From UBA6144 sp964399165 (GTDB lineage Bacteria; Bdellovibrionota; Bacteriovoracia; Bacteriovoracales; Bacteriovoracaceae): 64,000 nt of DNA. The position numbers and the translations under genes are program-made. Positions 16,886 through 26,004 of the stretch are shown here, one piece after another (the stretch's first letter is position 1; every line of letters starts with the position of its first letter). The stretch spans positions 62,001 to 126,000 of the forward strand of contig CAYNPO010000007.1 of NCBI GenBank assembly GCA_964399165.1, in the 5' to 3' direction. The notes beneath the pieces were generated by a model. The model was not told the origin of the DNA and did no database searches. It worked only from the letters and a program-made list of their open reading frames with translations.

Positions 16886-17703
16886 AACGCTTGCTTACAC
16901 TACTGCTTCTCGCAGGCTGCGCCACCTCGGGACAAAAAGCCGCCGATGACCCTTTCACCGGGGCCCGCGGATGCCTCTTGGTCTACGACTTGAAGGCCAA
17001 CTCCTGGGTCAAACAAATCAACGCCGACGTGTGCCGAGAACGCCACCCCCCCTACTCCACCTTCAAGGTGCCCTTGGCGGTGATGGCCTTCGACGCAGGC
17101 ATCCTGAAAGGGCCCCAGTCCTCCCGGAAATGGGACAAGAAAAAGCGCCTCCTCCCCGCCTGGAACCGCGACCACACCGCCGCGTCCTGGATGAAAGAGT
17201 CCGTGGTCTGGTTCTCGCAATCCCTGGTGCGCCAAATGGGGCGCGCGAAAGTGCAGAAATACTTGGACGCCTTCGACTACGGCAACCGTGACTTCAGCGG
17301 GGATCTCACCGAGGCCTGGTTGAGCGCCCTTCCAGGACAGACCAAGGGCCCCAAGGTCAGCGTCGCGATCTCCTCCTACGAGCAAATCACCTTCCTCGAG
17401 AAACTCTGGAACGGGGAACTGCCCGCCCACCACCGGGCCCAACGTTTGGCGCGGGACCTCACCCTCCTGGAAAAATCCCCCAAAGGCTTCACCCTTTACG
17501 GCAAAACCGGCTCGGGCTTCCACGGCAAGGACAACCGCCTGCGGCGCGGTTGGTTCGTGGCCTGGATCACCAAGGGCGCCCAGAGCTACGCGGCCGTGGT
17601 GATGTACGAGGACACCACACCCCCGCCCGCGGACGCAGGCTATGGCGGGCGCCACGCCCGGGCCCTCATGTTGGCCGAGTTGACCAAAGCAGACCTTTAC
17701 TGA
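16882..17703 (+). CDS. Class D beta-lactamase-like lipoprotein (penicilloyl serine transferase family)
   Basis: A 273-residue protein with the full class D motif set: STFK at 59-62 (nucleophile Ser and Lys), SVV at 107-109 (SxV), YGN at 133-135 and KTG at 208-210. A lipobox LLAGC puts the lipidated Cys at 13, so it is membrane-anchored. It may hydrolyse beta-lactams or be a penicillin-recognising enzyme of peptidoglycan. It is coupled to the papain-like gene by an ATGA overlap and overlaps the convergent alkB-like gene by 38 bases. Confidence 0.88.
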   Translation: MKRLLTLLLLAGCATSGQKAADDPFTGARGCLLVYDLKANSWVKQINADVCRERHPPYSTFKVPLAVMAFDAGILKGPQSSRKWDKKKRLLPAWNRDHTAASWMKESVVWFSQSLVRQMGRAKVQKYLDAFDYGNRDFSGDLTEAWLSALPGQTKGPKVSVAISSYEQITFLEKLWNGELPAHHRAQRLARDLTLLEKSPKGFTLYGKTGSGFHGKDNRLRRGWFVAWITKGAQSYAAVVMYEDTTPPPADAGYGGRHARALMLAELTKADLY

Positions 17704-18319
17704 AGCGGTTCGCGCCCATGCGGGCGTGGCGGAACGTGACGGACACGCGACGCCCCCGGGGGACGCCTCTGTCGGCGAGCCGTCCGCGTATCCCGTGCAT
17801 CCACTGGTAACGGGCTTCGCCCTCCATAACCAAAACGCTCCCTAACTCCAGCAGGCAAGTCCGGCGCACCTTGGAATCTGCGACGTTGATGAAATCCATT
17901 TCGTACTCCCAGCCCAGGCTGACGATGGTCACCCGGTCAAGGTAACTATCCCGGTCGATGTGCGCGCCAATTCCCTGTCCGGGCAAGTATTGGTTCACCG
18001 AAACCTGGTCAGGAATCTCCGCGCACAAACCCGCTTCCACCAACCGCCTGGCAAGCTCCTGGGCGAAGGGCGGGAACGGCGCCGCCTGCTGCTTGGGTGC
18101 GCCGATCCTCTGGGCCTGGTCGTAGAGCAGCCTTCCGTAATGCTGGGACGAGCGTTGGTAATTGGGGAACCACGGGTGAGCGTCGATTTCCCGCAAAAGA
18201 CCCTCCTGCTCGCCTTCGTCCAGAAACCCGCGGCGGTAGCTTAACCCCGGGATGCCCAGGTGGCATTCCACATGGCGAGGAGAGGCGGGAGGAGTGAACA
18301 GCGGGAGCTGCTTTTCCAT
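17666..18319 (-). CDS. AlkB-family 2-oxoglutarate/Fe(II) dioxygenase
   Basis: A 217-residue DNA/RNA dealkylase-like protein. NQYLPGQGIGAHIDR holds H120 and D122, WMHGI holds H175, and RRVSVTFR supplies the two arginines that bind 2-oxoglutarate. This is the AlkB homologue layout (closest to the short ALKBH type). It would repair methylated bases oxidatively. MEKQLPLF at 18319 is the likely start; the open frame upstream is leader sequence shared with the divergent leuS. Confidence 0.88.
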   Translation of the reverse strand: MEKQLPLFTPPASPRHVECHLGIPGLSYRRGFLDEGEQEGLLREIDAHPWFPNYQRSSQHYGRLLYDQAQRIGAPKQQAAPFPPFAQELARRLVEAGLCAEIPDQVSVNQYLPGQGIGAHIDRDSYLDRVTIVSLGWEYEMDFINVADSKVRRTCLLELGSVLVMEGEARYQWMHGIRGRLADRGVPRGRRVSVTFRHARMGANRFSKGLLWSTRPT

Positions 18320-18447
18320 ATCACGATAATCCGTATGTTTTCCGTATGTGTCAATATTGAGCTGAATCCGCTGAGCATAACGCTTTGCGCGCGCGTTCCC
18401 ATACGAGCACCCTTCGCCTAAACTCAGGCATTCCCCGAGGAGCACGC

Positions 18448-20856
18448 ATGGACTACCGCCACGACGAAATTGAACCCAAATGGCAAAAGCACTGGGACGA
18501 ACATAAGACGTTCAAGACCGTCACGGACAATTCCAGGCCCAAGTACTACGTGCTCGACATGTTCCCCTACCCCAGCGGCGCAGGCCTCCACGTGGGCCAC
18601 CCCGAGGGCTACACCGCCACCGACATCATGGCCCGCTACAAGCGCATGAAGGGCTTCAACGTGCTCCACCCCATGGGCTGGGACTCCTTCGGCTTGCCCG
18701 CCGAGAACTACGCTATCAAGACCGGCATCCATCCGGACACCGTGACCCAGCAGAACATCGCTACCTTCAAGCGCCAGCTCAAGATGCTGGGCTTCTCCTA
18801 CGACTGGGACCGCGAGGTCGCCACCTCCAACCTCGACTACTACCGCTGGACCCAGTGGATCTTCGTGCAGCTCTACAACAAGGGCCTCGCCTACGAATCC
18901 GAGATGATGGTGAACTGGTGCCCTGAGCTCAAGACCGTGCTGGCCAACGAGGAAGTGGTAAACGGCAAGTCCGAGGTGGGCGGCCACCCCGTGATCCGCA
19001 AGCCCATGAAGCAATGGATGCTCAAGATCACCGAGTACGCCGAGCGCCTGCTTGCCGACATCGAGGAGCTGGACTGGCCGGAGTCCATCAAGGAACAACA
19101 GCGCGTGTGGATCGGGAAATCCGAAGGCGCCACCGTGAAGTTCCAGGTAGAAGGGCGCAAGGACGAGATCGAGGTCTTCACTACACGCCCCGACACCCTC
19201 TTCGGCGCCACCTACATGGTGCTGGCCCCTGAGCATAAGCTGGTGGACGTCATCTCCCAGGCCGACAAAGCCGCCGAGATCCAGAAGTACCGTCACACCG
19301 CCTCGCTGAAATCCGACCTGGACCGCACTGAGCTCAACAAGGATAAGACGGGGGTCTTCACCGGCGCCTACGCCATCAACCCCATGACCAACAAGCGCAT
19401 CCCCATCTGGATCGCCGACTACGTGCTCACCACCTACGGCACTGGCGCCATCATGGCGGTGCCTGGCCACGACGAACGCGACCACGAGTTCGCCCGCAAG
19501 TACGGACTTCCCATCGTGGAAGTGGTCCACGGCGGCGTGAACGTTCAGGAAGAGCCCTACACCGGCGACGGCCCGCACATCAATTCCAGCTTCCTGGACG
19601 GACTGAACAAGGCCGACGCCATCGCCAAAATCATAGCGCTGCTGGAAGAGAACAAGCTCGGCACCAAGAAGGTGAACTACAAACTGCGTGACTGGCTCTT
19701 CTCCCGCCAGCGCTACTGGGGCGAGCCCTTCCCCATCCTCAAATACGAGGATGGCACCGTCCGCTGCCTGGACGTGGACGAGCTCCCCGTGGCCCTTCCG
19801 CCCGTGGAGCGCTACGAGCCCTCAGGTACGGGCGAGTCCCCCTTGGCCACCATCCCGCAATGGGTGAACGTCACCTGCCCGAAGACGGGCAAGCCCGCCC
19901 GCCGCGAGACCAACACCATGCCCCAATGGGCCGGCTCGTGCTGGTACTACCTGCGCTTCATCGACCCAACCAACTCTAAGGTTGGCTGGGACAAAGACCT
20001 CGAGAAGTTTTGGATGCCCGTTGACCTCTACGTGGGGGGCGCCGAGCACGCCGTGCTCCACCTCCTCTACGCGCGCTTCTGGCACAAGGTGCTCTTCGAC
20101 CTCGGCTTGGTCTCCACCAAGGAGCCGTTCAAGAAACTCGTGAACCAAGGAATGATCCTGGGCGAGGATGGCGAGAAGATGTCCAAGAGCCGCGGCAACG
20201 TGGTGAACCCGGACCAGATCGTGAAGGATTTCGGAGCGGACACCCTGCGCCTGTACGAGATGTTCATGGGGCCCCTGGAGAAGGTGAAGCCCTGGAACTC
20301 CAACGGCGTGAAGGGCGTGCACGGGTTCCTGGCCCGCGTTCACCGTCTCTTCCTCGATCCGGCCAACATCCACGCGGACGCGGAAACGCCGGAACTCACC
20401 AAGGAACTGCACAAGACCATCAAGAAGGTCACCTCCGACATCGAGGAGATGAAGTTCAACACCGCCATCTCCCAGATGATGATCTTCGTGAACGCCGGCA
20501 CCAAGCAGGGCAAGGTCGCGCGGTCCACTGCGGAGCTTTTCGCCCTCATCCTCTCCCCCTTCGCCCCCCACTTGGGTGAGGAGCTGTGGCGCTCCCTCGG
20601 ACACCAGAAGAGTCTGGCCCATGAGCCTTGGCCCGGCTTCGACCCGGCCCTGGCCCAGGACGACACCATCACCATGGCGGTGCAGGTGAACGGGAAGACC
20701 CGCGGCACCATTGAAGTTCCCTTGGACATTTCCAAGGACGACTTCCTGGCGCGTGCCAAACAGGAGCCGGGCGTGGCCAAATGGCTCGCCACCGGCACAC
20801 TGGTGAAAGAGATCTATGTCCCCGGCAAAATATGCAACTTCGTGGTCAAAGAATAA
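18448..20856 (+). CDS. leuS: Leucyl-tRNA synthetase
   Basis: Charges tRNA-Leu. The 802-residue class I synthetase has the HIGH-type motif HVGH at 48-51 (within PYPSGAGLHVGH), a CP1 editing domain, the catalytic KMSKS at 577-581 and a C-terminal anticodon-binding domain. The ATG at 18448 has GAGGAG six bases upstream; in-frame sequence before it is not conserved. It is divergent from the alkB-like gene, and a small secreted-protein gene follows after 10 bases. Confidence 0.98.
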   Translation: MDYRHDEIEPKWQKHWDEHKTFKTVTDNSRPKYYVLDMFPYPSGAGLHVGHPEGYTATDIMARYKRMKGFNVLHPMGWDSFGLPAENYAIKTGIHPDTVTQQNIATFKRQLKMLGFSYDWDREVATSNLDYYRWTQWIFVQLYNKGLAYESEMMVNWCPELKTVLANEEVVNGKSEVGGHPVIRKPMKQWMLKITEYAERLLADIEELDWPESIKEQQRVWIGKSEGATVKFQVEGRKDEIEVFTTRPDTLFGATYMVLAPEHKLVDVISQADKAAEIQKYRHTASLKSDLDRTELNKDKTGVFTGAYAINPMTNKRIPIWIADYVLTTYGTGAIMAVPGHDERDHEFARKYGLPIVEVVHGGVNVQEEPYTGDGPHINSSFLDGLNKADAIAKIIALLEENKLGTKKVNYKLRDWLFSRQRYWGEPFPILKYEDGTVRCLDVDELPVALPPVERYEPSGTGESPLATIPQWVNVTCPKTGKPARRETNTMPQWAGSCWYYLRFIDPTNSKVGWDKDLEKFWMPVDLYVGGAEHAVLHLLYARFWHKVLFDLGLVSTKEPFKKLVNQGMILGEDGEKMSKSRGNVVNPDQIVKDFGADTLRLYEMFMGPLEKVKPWNSNGVKGVHGFLARVHRLFLDPANIHADAETPELTKELHKTIKKVTSDIEEMKFNTAISQMMIFVNAGTKQGKVARSTAELFALILSPFAPHLGEELWRSLGHQKSLAHEPWPGFDPALAQDDTITMAVQVNGKTRGTIEVPLDISKDDFLARAKQEPGVAKWLATGTLVKEIYVPGKICNFVVKE

Positions 20857-20866
20857 GGAGAAACCC

Positions 20867-21481
20867 ATGCGCTCACTGTTCTTCGCTCTCGCCCTCTCCC
20901 TCGGAACCGCCCACGCCTCCACCTGCGAGCAGCTCATGGCCACGGCCCAGGCCTCGCGCACCTTCACCACCTTCACCCGCGGCTCCGCCGCCACCGTGAC
21001 CACCACCACCATGGGCGTGCCCTTCACCTCCCGGGTAGTGCTGCTCAAGGCCGATGGCGAGGACTACTACCTCCACGTCACCGCCAACGAGGGCCTGGGC
21101 CGCACCAAGACCACCGTGAACAAGTTGGTGGGCTCCACCGGCAATATCGAGCAGCTCTGCCGCGAGGGCCGCTGGAGCGCCCAGTCCCTGGGCAATGGCC
21201 GCCACAGCCTCCAGGGCCGCTACCGCGCGGCTGACAACATCGACACGGACCTGCGGATCTGGGTGGATCTGTCGCGCCCCATGATCCACAACCCGGAGAA
21301 GGCCGAAGTGCGCTACCAGGGCGTGCTGGTCACCACCATCGCCACTGTGGCGGCGCCCGCGGTGGACATCCAAACCATCAACCTGCGCAACATTCCCCTC
21401 TGCGAGGGGCTGCCCCTCCCGGGCATCCCGGTGCAACTGCCTTGCAGCGGCCCCCAGGACCTGAGTTTCCTGAAGAACTGA
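20867..21481 (+). CDS. Secreted protein of unknown function
   Basis: A 204-residue product with signal peptide MRSLFFALALSLGTAHA. The mature part has four cysteines (CEQL, QLCREG, LCEGL, LPCSG) that could form two disulfides, and a Thr-rich start. AAGGAG precedes the ATG. It lies 10 bases after leuS and ahead of a strong terminator, so is probably co-transcribed with leuS. No family recognised. Confidence 0.75.
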   Translation: MRSLFFALALSLGTAHASTCEQLMATAQASRTFTTFTRGSAATVTTTTMGVPFTSRVVLLKADGEDYYLHVTANEGLGRTKTTVNKLVGSTGNIEQLCREGRWSAQSLGNGRHSLQGRYRAADNIDTDLRIWVDLSRPMIHNPEKAEVRYQGVLVTTIATVAAPAVDIQTINLRNIPLCEGLPLPGIPVQLPCSGPQDLSFLKN

Positions 21482-21485
21482 GAAC

Positions 21486-21527
21486 AAAAAGAAAGGGCCC
21501 CGGAAGTGATCTGGGCCCTTTCTTTTT
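21486..21527. terminator. Bidirectional rho-independent terminator
   Basis: A perfect 15-bp inverted repeat (21486-21500 with 21513-21527; arms AAAAAGAAAGGGCCC and its complement) with a 12-base loop lies between two convergent genes. Both strands carry the T-tract needed for termination. Confidence 0.9.
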
Positions 21528-21540
21528 GGCTGAGGTGGGA

Positions 21541-22377
21541 TCAGAGCCGCCCGCGCAGCCCGTCCGTGTCGCGGATCAACTCTTCCGCGGTCACGTTGTC
21601 CAAGGCGTCCTGGACCATGTTGTGCACGTAGGTGACGCGTGAGCGCAGGTTGCTCCCGCGGATGCGGAAGACCAAGGCGTGGTCCAGGCGGCCGTCGGCG
21701 GCGTGGTCGCGCTCCATCTCCACCAGGCACTTTTCCATGTCCGTCATGTCGCCGTGGCGGGCGGGATTGATGGCGTCGCCGAAGTCGTAGACCTGCTCCA
21801 TCACCGCGGAGGTGGCCGAGGCCATGTTGGTGAAGAGGCGCGCCTGCACGGCGGGGCTCAACAGGCCCGTGCTGGGGTCAAAGAGGTTGCCGCCCACCTG
21901 GATGACGGAGGCGATGTTGATGCCGAAAAGGATCAATCCGGCCAACCCCCCGGCGGGAGTGAGCAGGGAAGCCTCGCTCAGCAGGAGCAAGTAGGTGAAG
22001 GGGGCTACGATGGTGGTGCCCACGGCGTGGATGCGGCGGGCGGTGGGCATCATGCGGTCCATCTCACGGTAGGTCAGCAGGCTGTTGTAGCCGTTCTCGG
22101 ACTCGATCAGGCGCCAGGCAGAATCGCCGGCACTTTTGATGTAAGCCTGGACGCCCTGGCGGCCAGGGGCCTCGGCGATCACCAGCGCGGCGGTGCCCGC
22201 CTCCACCTCGGTGCGGGCGAGCACGTCGGCGATGGGCCCGCCTTCGGTACGCACCAACCCGTGGTCGGCGGTGGGGAGGATGCGGCGTGAGGGGTCCACG
22301 CAGGAGCGGAACACGGTGGCCTGGGCGCTCTGGGCGAGGAGCGTGAGGGCGAGCGCGGCGGCAATGGGACTTTTCAT
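21541..22377 (-). CDS. Exported protein with central hydrophobic region, unknown function
   Basis: A 278-residue product. Residues 1-20 form a signal peptide (ending AQA). A hydrophobic stretch around residues 115-160 could make one or two membrane spans (TIVAPFTYLLLL and LAGLILFGINIASVI). Two cysteines (RSCVD and KCLVE). No catalytic motif recognised. It is convergent with the leuS operon and shares its terminator. Confidence 0.7.
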   Translation of the reverse strand: MKSPIAAALALTLLAQSAQATVFRSCVDPSRRILPTADHGLVRTEGGPIADVLARTEVEAGTAALVIAEAPGRQGVQAYIKSAGDSAWRLIESENGYNSLLTYREMDRMMPTARRIHAVGTTIVAPFTYLLLLSEASLLTPAGGLAGLILFGINIASVIQVGGNLFDPSTGLLSPAVQARLFTNMASATSAVMEQVYDFGDAINPARHGDMTDMEKCLVEMERDHAADGRLDHALVFRIRGSNLRSRVTYVHNMVQDALDNVTAEELIRDTDGLRGRL

Positions 22378-22452
22378 GGGGAACTCCTGGTCATGGGGCT
22401 ACCAGGAAAGTGTAGGGGGTATGCCCCACCCGCGGGCGCGGACGAGTAAGAA

Positions 22453-23118
22453 TTACAGGACGTGGAAGAAGTAGTTCAGGATGGTGAGCCCCACGCCGGA
22501 GATCACGGGGATGGTCAGGTTGTCGTCCACGTTGAAGGCGGACATCATCTCGGAGAGGGCCCCCACCACGCCGCCCAGGATGGCGAACCACAGAAGGTTG
22601 GTGCCGGCGCCCCCATAGGACATGCCGTAGAAGAGGGCGATCAGGTAGCAGGTGAAGAAGCCGGCGATGGCACCTTGGAGGGACTTGTTGGGCATGATCT
22701 TGTCCTTGCCGTACACGATCCCGAAGAAGGACGAGATGGGGTCGGCGAAGACCAGGAACATGATCGCCAGCAATGCGACTTCTTTTTGGAAGGCGTGGAG
22801 CGCGATGGAGACGCCCAGGGCGTAAAACGGCAAACCGGTCATGCCATTTCTCTCCGAGCTGCGCATGAAGGGGCCCATGATCCGTAGAACCATGTCGTTG
22901 AGGGCGCTGGAGCGGGCACGGGCGAAGTCGAAGGCGAATCCGGTGAGGGCGATGGCCAAAACCATCCAGGCCCAAAACACCTGGTGCTCGCCGGTGCGGT
23001 AGTAGGTGTAGAGGCAGGTGGAGCCTACGCCCATATGCCAAATCTTACGGAGCAGATGCAAGTCGGAGCGCTTGGCTAGGGTACGGGTGCTGCTAGTGGT
23101 CATTTCGCCCGAGATCAT
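22453..23118 (-). CDS. DGK1/VTE5-type CTP-dependent lipid kinase or phosphatidate cytidylyltransferase-like membrane protein
   Basis: A 221-residue polytopic membrane protein. FADPISSFFGIVYGKDKI ... NKSLQGAIAGF fits the signature of the dolichol kinase/diacylglycerol kinase (SEC59/DGK1) and phytol kinase family, related to CdsA. It would phosphorylate a lipid alcohol using CTP, perhaps in phospholipid recycling. ATG at 23118 chosen; a second ATG lies five codons in. The exact substrate cannot be predicted. Confidence 0.75.
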   Translation of the reverse strand: MISGEMTTSSTRTLAKRSDLHLLRKIWHMGVGSTCLYTYYRTGEHQVFWAWMVLAIALTGFAFDFARARSSALNDMVLRIMGPFMRSSERNGMTGLPFYALGVSIALHAFQKEVALLAIMFLVFADPISSFFGIVYGKDKIMPNKSLQGAIAGFFTCYLIALFYGMSYGGAGTNLLWFAILGGVVGALSEMMSAFNVDDNLTIPVISGVGLTILNYFFHVL

Positions 23119-23271
23119 CAGGAGGACTCCCGATTAAACAAATAATCGCTAATCTCACAGTCTCTTACAGTTCTCTGAATTTAAGGGTTTTCCTAATTCC
23201 CGTCCACCCTGAATAGAAAAATGACCATACTTCCCCCGATTAACCCTGAATTTTTCGGCAATTAGCCCCTT

Positions 23272-23299
23272 TTGGAAGTGTGTTGGGGCCCGCTATAAT
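23272..23299 (+). promoter_or_regulatory. Sigma70-type promoter for the flhG-like operon
   Basis: TTGGAA at 23272-23277 and a consensus TATAAT at 23294-23299 are separated by 16 bases. The ATG of the ATPase gene is 26 bases downstream. The surrounding intergenic region (23119-23324) is AT-rich compared with its neighbours. Confidence 0.7.
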
Positions 23300-23324
23300 C
23301 CCGGGGTAACAGGGATGTGATTTT

Positions 23325-24275
23325 ATGATGATGGGTCAAGGTGACCCTGGTTTCAATGCGATGCAGCTGGACCCCCAAACCAATAAAAAAATTTGGGCCA
23401 TTGGGGGGGGGAAAGGTGGTGTCGGCAAAAGCTTGGTGACCGCTAATATCTCCATCTGCCTGGCCCTCATGGGCCACAAAGTCATCGCGGTGGACCTGGA
23501 TCTGGGGGGTGCCAACCTCCACACTTGCTTGGGCCTGCCCATCCCCGAACTCACCCTCTCCGACTACATTTCTAAGAAGGTGCCCAACTTCGAGGACCTG
23601 CTGGTGCGGACCCCGATTCCCAATCTCCAGGTTGTCAGCGGGGCCCAGGACGAGATCGGCATCGCCAACCTCAAGCACATGCACAAGAACAAGATCATCA
23701 GCAAGCTCCACGCCCTGGACGCTGATTACATCCTGTTCGACCTGGGCGCGGGGACCTCGTTCAACACGGTGGATTTCTTCATCACTGCGGACAAGGGGAT
23801 TTTGGTGGGCTTGCCCGAGCCCACGTCCATCGAGAACACCTACCGCTTCATCAAGACGGTTTACTATCGCCGCCTGAAAATGCTCGAGGGCTTCCTGGAC
23901 ATCGAGCCTTTGATCAACCAGGCCATGAGTGCCAAGCTCTCCACGCCTAACAGTTCTCCCACCGACATGGTGAGGAGGATCATCGAGATCAACCCCGAGA
24001 TGGGTAACCGCCTGCGCCAGGAGATCGCCAAGTTCCAGCCCAGCCTGATCCTCAACCAGGTGCGCAGCCAGGCCGACATCGACATCGGCTTCTCCATCCA
24101 AAGCGTATGCCGCCGCTACTTCGGCGTGGAAATGGATTACCTGGGGTATCTCGAGCACGACGCCAGCGTGTGGCAGTCGGTGAAAAAGCGCCGGCCACTG
24201 CTGATGGAGTTCCCCAACTCCAAGCTCGTGCACCACTTTGACCGCATCGTCCACCGCCTCCTCGGCGTGGCGTGA
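23325..24275 (+). CDS. FlhG/MinD-like ParA-family ATPase
   Basis: A 316-residue P-loop ATPase with the deviant Walker A GGGKGGVGKS at 27-36, the switch DLDLGGAN near 57-64 and DLGAGTS near 143. It looks closest to the FlhG/YlxH group that sets flagellar number and position, though related proteins serve other polar roles. The Walker A glycines are coded by nine consecutive G bases (23403-23411). It is overlapped by 4 bases by the J/HTH gene, implying a functional pair. Chemotaxis or cytoskeletal partner roles are also possible. Confidence 0.8.
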   Translation: MMMGQGDPGFNAMQLDPQTNKKIWAIGGGKGGVGKSLVTANISICLALMGHKVIAVDLDLGGANLHTCLGLPIPELTLSDYISKKVPNFEDLLVRTPIPNLQVVSGAQDEIGIANLKHMHKNKIISKLHALDADYILFDLGAGTSFNTVDFFITADKGILVGLPEPTSIENTYRFIKTVYYRRLKMLEGFLDIEPLINQAMSAKLSTPNSSPTDMVRRIIEINPEMGNRLRQEIAKFQPSLILNQVRSQADIDIGFSIQSVCRRYFGVEMDYLGYLEHDASVWQSVKKRRPLLMEFPNSKLVHHFDRIVHRLLGVA

Positions 24276-25012
24276 ACAGGGAGATGACCGTGGAGACCGA
24301 AAAGAAGAACTATTACGAGGTCCTGGAAATCCCGGTGAGCGCCTCCCCCCAGGAGATAGAGAAATCCTACGTGCGCGCCCGCAACGCCTACTCCGGCGAC
24401 TCGGTGGCACTGTACTCATTGATGACGGCGCAGGAATGCAACCAGGTGCTGGAACAAATCGAGGAGGCCTATGCCGTCCTCGGCTTCCCAGAGAAACGCC
24501 GGGAGTACGACCGCGTGCGCGGCTTTAACCAAAATGGAATCCAACGCTTCGCGGGCTCCATGCAACCCCAGGAGCGTCCTATGCCCCGGATGGACAGCAC
24601 CCCCAGCCTCTCCACTCCCACCGCCACCGACAAGGGGTTTGGCTACGAGGACTTCTCCACCAACACCCAGGAGGCCAAGGTTTCCAAAGTGCAGGCGCTC
24701 AAAAAATTCGGCCTGGACTATGAGGCGGACCCCGCCATGGAACAAAAAATCGAGCAGGCCAAGGATTTCACCGGTCCTTGGCTCAAGGAGATCCGGGAGT
24801 ACAAGGGTGTGACCATGGAACGCATGGTGGAGATGACCCGCATCTCCCGTACCCACATCACCACCATCGAGGCCGACGACGTCTCCAAGATGCCGGCCGA
24901 CGCCTACGTGCGCGGCTTCGTCTCCCAGTACGCCAAGGTGCTCAAGCTCAACCCCGAGCTCGTGGCCACCTCGTACCTCCACCACGTCAAACGGCTTAAA
25001 GGCGCCAAATGA
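24272..25012 (+). CDS. J-domain-like plus RodZ-type helix-turn-helix protein
   Basis: A 246-residue protein in three parts: an N-terminal J-like domain (YYEVLEIPVSASPQEIEKSY ... AYAVLGFPEKRREYD), a flexible middle, and a C-terminal HTH_25 domain (LKEIREYKGVTMERMVEMTRIS ... MPADAYVRGFVSQYAKVL) of the kind in RodZ. The HPD tripeptide that activates DnaK is absent, so the J-part is probably a scaffold. The first start is a GTG overlapping the ATPase stop (GTGA); ATG at 24284 is the alternative. Likely partner of the ATPase. Confidence 0.75.
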   Translation: MNREMTVETEKKNYYEVLEIPVSASPQEIEKSYVRARNAYSGDSVALYSLMTAQECNQVLEQIEEAYAVLGFPEKRREYDRVRGFNQNGIQRFAGSMQPQERPMPRMDSTPSLSTPTATDKGFGYEDFSTNTQEAKVSKVQALKKFGLDYEADPAMEQKIEQAKDFTGPWLKEIREYKGVTMERMVEMTRISRTHITTIEADDVSKMPADAYVRGFVSQYAKVLKLNPELVATSYLHHVKRLKGAK

Positions 25013-26004
25013 ACCCGGAGGCGGGCGCGCCGGAAGGCGAGGCCCCCCGCGCTTTCGCCGTCACCGCCGACGACCGCACCAGCTTCCGCCGCCTGGACCA
25101 ATGGCTGGTGGCCAAACTTCCTGACCTCTCCCGCACCACCATCAAGCGTCTCTTCGAGGACGGCAACGTCAGCGCCGCCGACGGGGCCACGCTCTCGCTC
25201 AATAAGATGCCAGCTGCAGGCACCGAAGTGGAAGTGGAGGTCCCTCCCCCCTTGCCCACGGACCTGCTGGCCGAGGACATTCCCTTGGAAGTCCTGCACG
25301 AGGATCCCCACCTCATAGTCCTGGTAAAGCCCGCCGGCATGTGCGTTCACCCGGCCCCGGGCCACCCTCGGGGCACGTTGGTCAACGCCATCCTCCACCG
25401 CTGCCCGGACCTCACGGGCATCGGCGGAGAGACCCGTCCGGGCATCGTGCACCGCCTGGACCTGGGCACCTCCGGCGTGATGGTGGTGGCCAAAACCCAA
25501 CAGGCCCACGAAGGGTTGGTTCAGTTGTTCTCCCGCCACGACATCGAGCGCGAATACCGCGCCATCCTGTGGGGCAAACCCGCTTCCTCCCGTGGCACCA
25601 TCGAGACCATGATCGGGCGCCACCCCCAGAACCGCCAGAAGATGAGCTGCCAGGTGAAGGCGGGCAAACGCGCCAAGACGTTTTATGAAGTCTTGAAAAT
25701 CGCCCACAACCTCAGTCTCGCCAGCTTCCGTCTGGAAACGGGCCGCACCCACCAGATCCGCGTGCACGCCTCCCAGTTCCTTCAGGCACCGGTGCTATGT
25801 GATCCGTTGTACGCGGACTCGGGCCACCAAAAAAGCAAAATGCCGGAGGAGCTCAAGACCTTACTCAAGGACTGGCCCCACCAGCTCCTTCACGCCCGGG
25901 TTCTTGGGTTCAAGCACCCGGTCACCGGTGAGGCCATGCGCTTCGAGGCGCCGGAACCGGAACCCTTCGCTTCCGTCATCGCCTTCCTGGGTCAGGCTCC
26001 ATGA
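25009..26004 (+). CDS. RluA/RluD-family rRNA pseudouridine synthase
   Basis: A 331-residue enzyme converting uridine to pseudouridine in rRNA. An N-terminal S4 RNA-binding domain (RRLDQWLVAKLPDLSRTTIKRLFEDGNV) precedes the catalytic domain with HRLDLGTSG, where D151 is the catalytic aspartate. The start ATG overlaps the previous stop (ATGA), as does the next gene. The length and S4 domain fit RluD best. Confidence 0.9.
   Translation: MNPEAGAPEGEAPRAFAVTADDRTSFRRLDQWLVAKLPDLSRTTIKRLFEDGNVSAADGATLSLNKMPAAGTEVEVEVPPPLPTDLLAEDIPLEVLHEDPHLIVLVKPAGMCVHPAPGHPRGTLVNAILHRCPDLTGIGGETRPGIVHRLDLGTSGVMVVAKTQQAHEGLVQLFSRHDIEREYRAILWGKPASSRGTIETMIGRHPQNRQKMSCQVKAGKRAKTFYEVLKIAHNLSLASFRLETGRTHQIRVHASQFLQAPVLCDPLYADSGHQKSKMPEELKTLLKDWPHQLLHARVLGFKHPVTGEAMRFEAPEPEPFASVIAFLGQAP

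Noticed and set aside
16882..17703. Calling the class D homologue an acquired antibiotic-resistance gene
   Set aside because: Composition matches its neighbours, it is a coupled chromosomal lipoprotein gene, and no mobile element is nearby. A physiological envelope role is at least as likely.
19822..21048. A 408-codon minus-strand frame under leuS
   Set aside because: It runs antisense to conserved LeuRS catalytic sequence and has no ribosome site or family resemblance.
23262..24419. A 385-codon minus-strand frame
   Set aside because: It is antisense to the FlhG-like ATPase and J/HTH genes, which have a promoter and clear motifs.
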